Of a stretch of 16,941 nt of DNA, positions 1-6,996 are shown piece after piece; position 1 is the stretch's first letter, and each line of letters begins with the position of its first letter. Under the pieces are notes generated by a model, which ran no database searches, was not told where the DNA came from, and was given only the letters and a program-made list of their open reading frames with translations. A program made the translations under genes and the position numbers. Source of the DNA: an uncultured Bacteroides sp. (lineage in GTDB: Bacteria > Bacteroidota > Bacteroidia > Bacteroidales > Bacteroidaceae); contig CAMTFK010000090.1 in NCBI GenBank assembly GCA_947071285.1, forward strand, positions 1 to 16,941. The letters run 5' to 3'.

Positions 1-52
1 CATTTAGATATTATACACAGCAAAGATAGGCGAATATCCTCCAATGGATTTG

Positions 53-87
53 CAATTTTAGATAATCCATTTTCAATTTCAGATAAT
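53..87. repeat. Two 14-bp direct repeats spaced 21 bp
   Basis: CAATTTTAGATAAT at 53-66 and CAATTTCAGATAAT at 74-87 match at 13 of 14 positions and start exactly 21 bp (two helical turns) apart. A related core, TTTAGATA, also occurs at 3-10. Direct repeats on one DNA face are typical of AraC-type DNA-binding domains, including the output domain of hybrid two-component PUL regulators, but no regulator is encoded here. They lie about 250 bp upstream of the esterase promoter and could equally serve a gene left of the window. In AT-rich DNA some chance similarity is possible. Confidence 0.5.
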
Positions 88-138
88 AATAGCCTTCTGG
101 CATACCCTATGCATCTATCCCCTTTTCCTATCGAATCT

Positions 139-223
139 GTTCCTGAAGCTTCTGGAACACAATCATAAAGCTTTCCAAGCGTGTTCTGGAAGCTTTATGA
201 ACGCGTTCATAAAGCTTTATGAA
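139..223. repeat. Palindromic repeat array with 22-bp period
   Basis: Four AAGCTT cores start at 146, 168, 190 and 212, exactly 22 bp apart. Bases 190-217 form a perfect 28-bp palindrome centred on CGCG. Bases 206-223 form an overlapping perfect 18-bp palindrome (TTCATAAAGCTTTATGAA). Bases 163-173 pair perfectly with 190-200. Bases 139-158 form a 20-bp palindrome with one mismatched pair of positions. The array is therefore a degenerate tandem repeat of a self-complementary unit that can fold in alternative ways. It may be a multi-site operator for a dimeric regulator, a cruciform-forming element, or a terminator for a gene to the left. No run of T follows it on the plus strand. Confidence 0.8.
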
Positions 224-271
224 TAAACAGCTCAAATACAACTGATTATAGGTAGAAGCCGGATAACCCGA

Positions 272-331
272 TGTAACATCCCTAAACAACATTTTAACAA
301 TGATGTAACAACAGAAAACAAACGTGTAACA
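272..331 (+). promoter_or_regulatory. TGTNACA operator array upstream of the esterase operon
   Basis: TGTAACA occurs exactly at 272-278, 304-310 and 325-331, with a 6-of-7 match (TTTAACA) at 293-299. The starts therefore form two pairs, 272/293 and 304/325, each 21 bp apart, and all lie on one helical face. The last copy ends six bases before the -33 element, where an activator touching RNA polymerase would sit. The same motif with the same 21-bp step is found upstream of susC (16382-16430). The bound protein is not known from this window; a PUL activator is inferred. Confidence 0.6.
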
Positions 332-337
332 TAACTA

Positions 338-369
338 TTGGGCGGGTAAAAGGGAATGGGGTACATTTG
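338..369 (+). promoter_or_regulatory. Bacteroides-type -33/-7 promoter of the esterase operon
   Basis: TTG at 338-340 is followed after 21 bp by TACATTTG at 362-369, a full match to the Bacteroides primary sigma -7 consensus TAnnTTTG, with acceptable spacing to a -33 TTTG-like element. Transcription would start near 375-380, giving a leader of roughly 10-15 nt before the ATG at 389. The in-frame ATG at 356 lies upstream of this -7 box and so should not be in the mRNA, which supports the 389 start. Confidence 0.65.
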
Positions 370-388
370 TAATATAAACATTAATATC

Positions 389-2308
389 ATGAAACACATA
401 GCAATTCTCTTAGTTTGCGCATTGGCGTACTCTTTAGGAACATGGGCGCAAGGCCCTATCCCTCATTCCCGGACTGGTTTCGATGTTGAAAAAGCAGGAA
501 TAGCCAAAGGGAAGGTAGACACAGTGAGTTACGACTCGAAAACTGTAGGTACAAAACGGAAAGCACTGGTTTACACACCGCCCGGCTTCACCAAGAAGAC
601 AAAATATCCTGTTCTTTATCTGTTGCATGGCATCGGCGGCGACGAACTGGAATGGTTGAAGAACGGCAAACCGCAGGTTATTCTGGATAATCTGTACGCC
701 GAGGGCAAGCTGCAACCCATGATTGTGGTGCTTCCCAATGGCAGAGCCATAAAGGATGACCGCGCCACGGGCAACATCATGGCACCCGACAAAGTAGAAG
801 GCTTCGCCATCTTCGAGAAAGACTTGCTGAACGACCTGATTCCTTTCATTGAAAAGAAATATCCCGTCATCAAGAATCGTGAAAGTCGCGCCATCGCAGG
901 CTTGTCAATGGGCGGCGGACAGTCACTGAACTTCGGACTGGGGAATCTGGATAAGTTTGCCTGGGTGGGAGGTTTCTCATCCGCACCCAACACAAAGACG
1001 CCCGAAACGCTTGTACCGAACCCTGAAACAGCCAGGCAGCAACTAAAGCTATTGTGGATATCATGTGGCGACAACGACGGTCTGATGTCTTTCAGCGAAC
1101 GCACCCATCTTTATCTGCAACAGCACAAGGTGCCCCATATCTTTTATGTAGAACCGGGCGGGCACGACTTTAATGTATGGAAGAACGACCTATATCTGTT
1201 CTCCCAACTGCTCTTCAAACCGGTAAACACCTCAAGCTTCGACCAATACGGCATTCACGGCATGCGTGCGGAGACCAATGTACGCAACTCCAAGTATCCG
1301 CAACTGACGGCAGACCATCGTGCCATATTCCGCATACAAGCACCGGAAGCACAAAAGGTTCAGTTGGACCTGGGACGGAAATATGACATGACCAGACAGG
1401 AAAACGGCATCTGGCAAACGGTTACAGACTCTTTGGGAGAAGGTTTCCACTACTATTCGCTCCTGATAGATGGTGTGGCAGTGGCCGACCCCGGTAGCGA
1501 AACCTTCTATGGCATGGGGCGCATGGCAAGCGGCATCGAAGTGCCTTTTGAAGGCGGAGAATACTATGCGCTGAAAGACGTGCCGCATGGCGACATCCGC
1601 ATGAAGCGCTATTATTCGGAAGTAAGCCGCTCGTGGAGACGCTTCTTCGTATATACTCCGGCAGGATACGACACCCGTACGGACGAGAAATATCCCGTTC
1701 TGTACCTCCTGCACGGCGGTGGAGAAGACGAACGCGGCTGGGCCACACAAGGAAAGACCGACCTGATTATGGACAACCTGATTGCAGCAGGAAAAGCCAA
1801 ACCTATGTTAGTGGTAATGCTCGATGGCAATATGCCCTCAGCCGGATTTAACAGCGGTGCGCTCAAAGCCTTCGAAGCCGAACTGACGCAGGCCGTCATC
1901 CCATTTGTAGAAAAGAACTACCGCGTCAGAAAAGAAGCGGACAGCCGGGCGCTTGCAGGATTGTCGATGGGAGGCATCCAGACGCTTTATGCCGGACTGT
2001 ATCACACAGACCTATTCTCGCATCTCGGCGTGTTCAGCTCCGGCTGGCTACCTTTCTACCAGAAAACCGCCGATGCACAATACGAATTCATCAGCAAGAA
2101 CAAAGCCGGCATCGATGCCCAACTAAGATTACTCTGGATTGCCATGGGAGGCAAAGAAGACATTGCATACCAGAACTGCCAGAACATGCTCAAAGAATTT
2201 GACGGGCTGAAACTGAAATACACATACTCCGAATATCCGGGCGGACACACTTGGCCGGTATGGAGAAACAACCTGTATAATTTCGCACAATTACTATTCA
2301 ACCGATAA
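389..2308 (+). CDS. Secreted tandem-domain CE1-type carbohydrate esterase
   Basis: A 639-residue protein with two alpha/beta-hydrolase domains of the esterase D/CE1 (feruloyl or acetyl esterase) type. The start was set at 389 because a signal peptide begins there (MKHIAILLVCALAYSLGTWA, cleavage after Ala20) and the ATG at 356 overlaps the promoter. Domain 1 (about 25-290) has GLSMGG with Ser173, Asp228 or Asp230 after the LLWISCG strand, and His259 in PGGHDFNVW. An E-set/CBM48-like beta-sandwich (about 300-390) precedes domain 2 (about 395-639), which has GLSMGG Ser526, Asp591 and His620 in PGGHTWPVW. Both triads look intact. CE1 enzymes remove ferulate, p-coumarate or acetate from arabinose or xylose residues; which ester this one cleaves cannot be read from sequence. 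First gene of the rightward operon, 51 bp before the GH43 gene. Similar double-CE1 proteins are known from complex-arabinoxylan loci of Bacteroides. Confidence 0.9.
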   Translation: MKHIAILLVCALAYSLGTWAQGPIPHSRTGFDVEKAGIAKGKVDTVSYDSKTVGTKRKALVYTPPGFTKKTKYPVLYLLHGIGGDELEWLKNGKPQVILDNLYAEGKLQPMIVVLPNGRAIKDDRATGNIMAPDKVEGFAIFEKDLLNDLIPFIEKKYPVIKNRESRAIAGLSMGGGQSLNFGLGNLDKFAWVGGFSSAPNTKTPETLVPNPETARQQLKLLWISCGDNDGLMSFSERTHLYLQQHKVPHIFYVEPGGHDFNVWKNDLYLFSQLLFKPVNTSSFDQYGIHGMRAETNVRNSKYPQLTADHRAIFRIQAPEAQKVQLDLGRKYDMTRQENGIWQTVTDSLGEGFHYYSLLIDGVAVADPGSETFYGMGRMASGIEVPFEGGEYYALKDVPHGDIRMKRYYSEVSRSWRRFFVYTPAGYDTRTDEKYPVLYLLHGGGEDERGWATQGKTDLIMDNLIAAGKAKPMLVVMLDGNMPSAGFNSGALKAFEAELTQAVIPFVEKNYRVRKEADSRALAGLSMGGIQTLYAGLYHTDLFSHLGVFSSGWLPFYQKTADAQYEFISKNKAGIDAQLRLLWIAMGGKEDIAYQNCQNMLKEFDGLKLKYTYSEYPGGHTWPVWRNNLYNFAQLLFNR

Positions 2309-2359
2309 CAGTAACCTTGAAGAAACATAATATTTACGTATATAAAGATTAATTTAATT

Positions 2360-4441
2360 ATGAAGAAGAAGCAAGTAGTTTTATTATTATTCGCAGTTAT
2401 TGCCATGTTTGCAATGCCCAAAGCGGCGGCAGGTAATGGCAAGCAAAACACATCCAAGTTTGTTTATCACGGAGCGGGTAACCCGTACCTGCCGTTATGG
2501 GAGCATCTGCCGGACGGAGAGCCCCGTGTTTTTGAAGACCCCGACAATCCGGGAAAGTTCCGCGCTTACATCATCGGTTCGCACGATGTCCGCTTCGGCA
2601 GTTATTGCGGGCCGGACATCAGGATGTGGTCGGCACCCGTGGAAGATTTATCAAGTTGGCGTGACGAAGGCCCCATCTTCACCTATCAGGTAGGAGGACA
2701 ATGGGATGTGATGTACGCCCCCGACCTTGTTGAAGTGAAAAGAAAGGACGGCACAAAAGAATATTATCTGTTCCCGCACAGCCGCGGCAGAGACAGGGAA
2801 GCGATGGTGGCTAAAGGAAGTCGTCCCGACGGACCTTTTACACCCGTCAACCTGACTGCCGACGGCACAAAAACCCTGCCCGGAAGTATTCTGGGATTCG
2901 ACCCGTCTGTATATATCGAATACATCACAGACCCGAACGACCCGGATTATGAAATCGGATTCAGAGCCTATGGATATTGGGGATTTCAACGCTCATTAGC
3001 CGCCCAACTGGATCAGAACACCATGTATTCCGTACGCCCCGGAACAGAGGTTATCCCCTATTTCATGCCAGCAGGTGTCCGCAGAGGCAACAACCGTGGG
3101 CCGAAGAATATTTCATATCCGCACATCTTTCCCGGAGAAGACCTTGAAGCATTCAACTTCTTTGAAGCCTCATCCATACGTAAGATTGGAAATAAATATG
3201 TGACTATCTATAGCGGACATTCAGGTCCCGATTATGGATTGGGCAGTTCCAACTCCACTTTGCGCTACGCTTATGGTGACTCTCCGCTGGGTCCGTGGAA
3301 GAGCGGCGGCGTTCTGGTCGATTCGCGTGCACCGGTGCTAAACCAGGATGGTTCACGACTGCAAACAACTAATGCAGGACACAATACGCATGGAAGTATA
3401 GAACTCATCAACGGACAATGGTATGTATTCTATCACCGTCCGCCCCGTGGCTTCGGCAACGCCCGCCAGTCGATGGTAGCTCCAATCCATGTGGAATGGG
3501 ATAAGAAGCCGGTATCGGAAGGCGGTAAAGTTTCCATCAGAGCTTACGACCCGTATGCAAAAGATAATATCTGGACAGCCAAAGACAGCCAGGGGAATGA
3601 ATACAAAGGAGCGGAAGTAACTTCGGAAGGTTTCCATATATTTGGTCTTGATCCTTATCAGTATTATTCCGCAGGATTTGCATGTTATCTCTCCGACGGA
3701 CGTATCCAACAGGATTCATGGGACATCTGGGATAACCACGCTCCTATCACAAACGTGAAGAACGGCAATATAATAGGATATAAGTACTTCGGTTTCGGCG
3801 GATTGAATAAAGATAAACTGGGCCTGAAAGCTTTCGAAGGAACCAAAAAGGGAAACAAAACAGCCTTCAACCTCTTCCTTGCACCGAAAACATCAAAGAC
3901 ATTTAAAGTGAATGTTTGGTTAGACGGTCCGTGGGATAACGAAACCTGGAAAGGAACGAAGATAGGTGAGATAGTTGTTCCCGCCAATTCGGCACAGGAA
4001 ACAACCCAGTTTACAATCGACGTATCGAAGTTTGTTGACCATTTGGACAAGAAACATGCAATCTACCTCGTTGCTGAAAGTCAGGAGACCGGCGATCTCT
4101 TTGATTTAGCTGGATTGGGATTCAGTTCCAACAAGAAGAAAATTGTTCGCCCGGTTGTCCCCAAAGTAAATATCGAAGTAAACGGGAAAGCAATCGAAGT
4201 GCCGGAAACTCCTGTACGTTCTACCGAAAGCAATGGTATCACCGGCTATGACATCTATGAGGCTGTCTACAAACTTCCCGCCGGAACAACCGGAATACCT
4301 ACTGTGTCGGCATCAGCAACTGACAAGAGTGTGAAAGTAGAGATTATCCAGGCAACATCGGTTTCCGGAACTGCTATTGTGAAATTCGACTATAAAGGGG
4401 TGGTTAAAACATATAAGGTTGTGTTTAGCCCGCTTGCATAA
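2360..4441 (+). CDS. GH43-family glycosidase with C-terminal beta-sandwich domains
   Basis: A 693-residue secreted protein with signal peptide 1-24 (cleavage near AAA/GNG). The five-bladed propeller of family 43 spans about 30-390. Candidate catalytic residues in the expected order are Asp60 in FEDPDNPG (general base), Asp181 in GFDPSVYIE (pKa modulator) and Glu269 in FFEASSIRKI (general acid). Residues about 400-595 look like a CBM6-type jelly roll in the position usual for arabinose/xylose-specific GH43 proteins. A final domain of about 90 residues (about 605-693, ending YKVVFSPLA) resembles an Ig-like or adhesion-type sandwich that I cannot name. GH43 enzymes are inverting alpha-L-arabinofuranosidases, beta-xylosidases or endo-arabinanases; the subfamily and substrate are not assigned. 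Second gene of the operon; the 140-bp gap after it holds a large inverted repeat. Confidence 0.85.
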   Translation: MKKKQVVLLLFAVIAMFAMPKAAAGNGKQNTSKFVYHGAGNPYLPLWEHLPDGEPRVFEDPDNPGKFRAYIIGSHDVRFGSYCGPDIRMWSAPVEDLSSWRDEGPIFTYQVGGQWDVMYAPDLVEVKRKDGTKEYYLFPHSRGRDREAMVAKGSRPDGPFTPVNLTADGTKTLPGSILGFDPSVYIEYITDPNDPDYEIGFRAYGYWGFQRSLAAQLDQNTMYSVRPGTEVIPYFMPAGVRRGNNRGPKNISYPHIFPGEDLEAFNFFEASSIRKIGNKYVTIYSGHSGPDYGLGSSNSTLRYAYGDSPLGPWKSGGVLVDSRAPVLNQDGSRLQTTNAGHNTHGSIELINGQWYVFYHRPPRGFGNARQSMVAPIHVEWDKKPVSEGGKVSIRAYDPYAKDNIWTAKDSQGNEYKGAEVTSEGFHIFGLDPYQYYSAGFACYLSDGRIQQDSWDIWDNHAPITNVKNGNIIGYKYFGFGGLNKDKLGLKAFEGTKKGNKTAFNLFLAPKTSKTFKVNVWLDGPWDNETWKGTKIGEIVVPANSAQETTQFTIDVSKFVDHLDKKHAIYLVAESQETGDLFDLAGLGFSSNKKKIVRPVVPKVNIEVNGKAIEVPETPVRSTESNGITGYDIYEAVYKLPAGTTGIPTVSASATDKSVKVEIIQATSVSGTAIVKFDYKGVVKTYKVVFSPLA

Positions 4442-4465
4442 GAAAACAAATAGCGATCAGAATAT

Positions 4466-4565
4466 TATAGTCAAATAGAACTGATTTGCGAGAAATGAAA
4501 TTCATAAATCATTGATATAAAGAGAATAATTTATGAAATTTGCAATACATTTCTATTTGACTATA
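4466..4565. repeat. Bipartite 100-nt inverted repeat in the GH43 to beta-arabinofuranosidase gap
   Basis: TATAGTCAAATAGAA at 4466-4480 is perfectly complementary to TTCTATTTGACTATA at 4551-4565 (15 bp). Nested inside, 4501-4509 pairs with 4529-4537 (9 bp) around a 19-nt loop, extended by three A-T pairs past a one-base bulge. The structure fills most of the 140-bp intercistronic gap and ends 16 nt before the next ATG. It does not resemble a terminator: the arms are AT-only rich and no T-run follows. As RNA it could shield the upstream message or modulate translation of the next gene. As DNA it could be the footprint of a small inverted-repeat element, although no target-site duplication is visible. 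Confidence 0.7.
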
Positions 4566-4581
4566 TAAACAGATTATAAGC

Positions 4582-6954
4582 ATGAAAAAGTCATTTACCA
4601 TTCTATTATTAATGTGTGCAGGCATAGGGGCAAACGCACAAGATAAGTTGTATCCCAACGAGTTTCCTCTCTCGCAAATAACACTCCTCGAAGGACCTTT
4701 GAAACATGCCCGTGACCTGAATATCGAGACATTGCTCAAGTACGACTGTGACCGCCTGATAGCTCCCTATCGGAAAGAGGCAGGACTGACACCCAAAGCA
4801 AAGTGTTATCCCAATTGGGACGGATTGGACGGACATGTGGGGGGACATTACCTCACAGCTATGGCGATTAACGCAGCTACCGGCAATGAAGAATGTCGCA
4901 AGCGCATGGAGTACATTATCAGTGAAATAGCCGAATGCGCCGAAGCTAATTACAAGAACCATCCCAAGTGGGGTGTTGGCTACATGGGCGGAATGCCTAA
5001 CAGCCAGAATATATGGAGCGGTTTTAAAAACGGCGACTTCCGCGTATACAGCGGTTCGTGGGCGCCTTTCTATAACCTGCACAAAATGTATGCAGGCTTG
5101 CGCGACGCATGGCTATATTGCGGCAACGAGCAGGCAAAGACTCTTTTTCTGCAGTTCTGTAATTGGGCAATCGATATCACATCAGGTCTGTCGGACGAGC
5201 AGATGGAACGGATGCTTGGCAACGAGCATGGCGGCATGAACGAAGTGCTTGCTGATGCGTATGCCATTACCCACGAACAGAAGTACCTTGACTGTGCGAA
5301 GCGTTTCTCTCATAAACGGTTATTTACTCCTATGTCTCAGCGGCAGGACTGTCTCGACAACATGCACGCCAATACGCAAGTACCCAAAGTTATCGGTTTT
5401 GAGCGTATATCAGAGTTATCGGGCAATGAAGATTATCACATGGCAAGTTCATTCTTCTGGGACATTGTAACAGGCGAGCGCAGCCTTGCATTTGGCGGGA
5501 ATAGCCGTCGTGAACACTTCCCTGCCAAGGATGCTTGCATGGATTTCATCAATGACATTGACGGACCTGAGAGCTGCAACACCAACAATATGTTGAAACT
5601 GACAGAAGACCTCCATCGCCGTAACCCGGAAGCGCGGTATGCCGACTACTACGAGCTTGCCACTTTCAACCATATACTCTCCACCCAGCATCCGGAACAT
5701 GGAGGCTACGTCTATTTCACACCTGCCCGTCCCCGCCACTATCGCAACTACTCCGCTCCTAATGAAGCAATGTGGTGCTGTGTCGGCACCGGTATGGAGA
5801 ACCATGGTAAGTACGGACAATTCATCTACACTCATGTAGGTGATGCTCTTTTTGTGAATCTATATGCGGCTTCGCAACTCGACTGGAAAGAACGCGGCAT
5901 CACGCTACGCCAGGAGACGGCTTTCCCTTATTCTGAAAACAGTACTATTACTATTGCGGAAGGCAAAGGCACATTCAATCTTATGGTACGCTATCCGGGA
6001 TGGGTACATCCGGGCGAATTCAAGGTCAGTGTAAACGGAAAGCCAGTCGATATCATTACAGGTCCGTCATCATACATCAGCATCAATCGCAAATGGAAAA
6101 AAGGCGATGTGGTGAATATCAATTTCCCAATGCACTCATCCCTGCGTTACTTACCCAACGAACCGCAGTACATTGCTTTCATGCATGGCCCTATCCTTCT
6201 CGGTATGAAAACCGGTACAGAGTCGATGGCTTCACTCATAGCCGATGACAGTCGTTTCGGGCAGTATGCAGGCGGTCCCAAACAGCCTATTGATAAAGCT
6301 CCAATCCTCATCAACAATGACATCGCCAGCATCCCGTCGCAGCTCACTCCTGTACCAGGTAAGCCGCTGCATTTCACACTGAGCACCCGCATGGAGAACA
6401 AGATTGAAGGAAAATTGCAGCCATTCTTCGAAATTCATGACTCTCGTTATATGATGTATTGGCTTGCTCTCACCGAAGGTAGTTACAAGCAATACATTGA
6501 TAACATTGCCAAGCAGGAACAGGAGCGTCAGGCGCTTGAAGCAAGCACTGTCGACAAAGTGCAGCCAGGCGAACAGCAACCGGAGACCGACCACCAGATG
6601 GAAACCGACGAGTCATACACAGGCAACACAAATAATGTCTTCTACCGCGATGCCCGCAACGGACATTATTTTAGTTACCTCATGCAAACCGATGGTCTGA
6701 CTGACCTCAAGCTACGCCTCAAGTATTGGGGAGTGGGCGAATGGAAAAGCCATGAGTTCGATATTTATATTGATGATGTATTTCTCCGTTCTATCAATAA
6801 CACCGGCAAATACCGCATATCGGAGTTCAAAGCAGAAACCTATGACATTCCGGATACTCTTTTGCAGGATAAGAAACAAGTACGCGTCAAGTTTGTGGCA
6901 AAACCAAACAAGCAAATAGGCGAGATATATGAAGTAAGATTAATAAAACAGTAG
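4582..6954 (+). CDS. Beta-L-arabinofuranosidase, DUF1680 type (GH127/GH146)
   Basis: A 790-residue secreted protein with signal peptide 1-19 (cleavage GANA/QD). The (alpha/alpha)6-barrel signature of DUF1680 runs from NWDGLDGHVGGHYL (about 78-91) through YNLHKMYAGL. It keeps the zinc and nucleophile set known from characterised GH127 enzymes: Glu330 and Cys332 in GPESCNTNNMLK, and Cys399-Cys400 in AMWCCVGTGMENH, one of which serves as the catalytic cysteine. Glu311 in SRREHF is the candidate acid/base. A beta-rich middle leads to an acidic Q/E-rich linker (about 635-675) and a C-terminal beta-sandwich (about 676-790, DUF6805/DUF4986-like). These retaining enzymes release beta-L-arabinofuranose from pectic arabinan, complex side chains or hydroxyproline-linked arabinans. 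Overall similarity suggests GH146 rather than GH127, but this needs a profile search. Third gene of the operon. Confidence 0.9.
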   Translation: MKKSFTILLLMCAGIGANAQDKLYPNEFPLSQITLLEGPLKHARDLNIETLLKYDCDRLIAPYRKEAGLTPKAKCYPNWDGLDGHVGGHYLTAMAINAATGNEECRKRMEYIISEIAECAEANYKNHPKWGVGYMGGMPNSQNIWSGFKNGDFRVYSGSWAPFYNLHKMYAGLRDAWLYCGNEQAKTLFLQFCNWAIDITSGLSDEQMERMLGNEHGGMNEVLADAYAITHEQKYLDCAKRFSHKRLFTPMSQRQDCLDNMHANTQVPKVIGFERISELSGNEDYHMASSFFWDIVTGERSLAFGGNSRREHFPAKDACMDFINDIDGPESCNTNNMLKLTEDLHRRNPEARYADYYELATFNHILSTQHPEHGGYVYFTPARPRHYRNYSAPNEAMWCCVGTGMENHGKYGQFIYTHVGDALFVNLYAASQLDWKERGITLRQETAFPYSENSTITIAEGKGTFNLMVRYPGWVHPGEFKVSVNGKPVDIITGPSSYISINRKWKKGDVVNINFPMHSSLRYLPNEPQYIAFMHGPILLGMKTGTESMASLIADDSRFGQYAGGPKQPIDKAPILINNDIASIPSQLTPVPGKPLHFTLSTRMENKIEGKLQPFFEIHDSRYMMYWLALTEGSYKQYIDNIAKQEQERQALEASTVDKVQPGEQQPETDHQMETDESYTGNTNNVFYRDARNGHYFSYLMQTDGLTDLKLRLKYWGVGEWKSHEFDIYIDDVFLRSINNTGKYRISEFKAETYDIPDTLLQDKKQVRVKFVAKPNKQIGEIYEVRLIKQ

Positions 6955-6996
6955 GTTAGTGTCATGTGATATTTCAACGATAAACTATTTATAACC

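Noticed and set aside
139..223. CRISPR array
   Set aside because: The repeats are contiguous palindromes with a 22-bp period and no unique spacers, and no cas genes are present.
356..388. Upstream in-frame ATG giving an 11-residue extension of the esterase
   Set aside because: It lies upstream of the -7 box and puts polar residues before an otherwise complete signal peptide that starts at 389.
2056..2457. 133-codon minus-strand frame across the esterase/GH43 junction
   Set aside because: It lies opposite two well-supported genes and its translation resembles no known protein; the same holds for the other antisense frames.
4466..4565. Complete insertion sequence or MITE
   Set aside because: No target-site duplication or transposase is visible and no second copy lies in the window, so only an inverted repeat is claimed.
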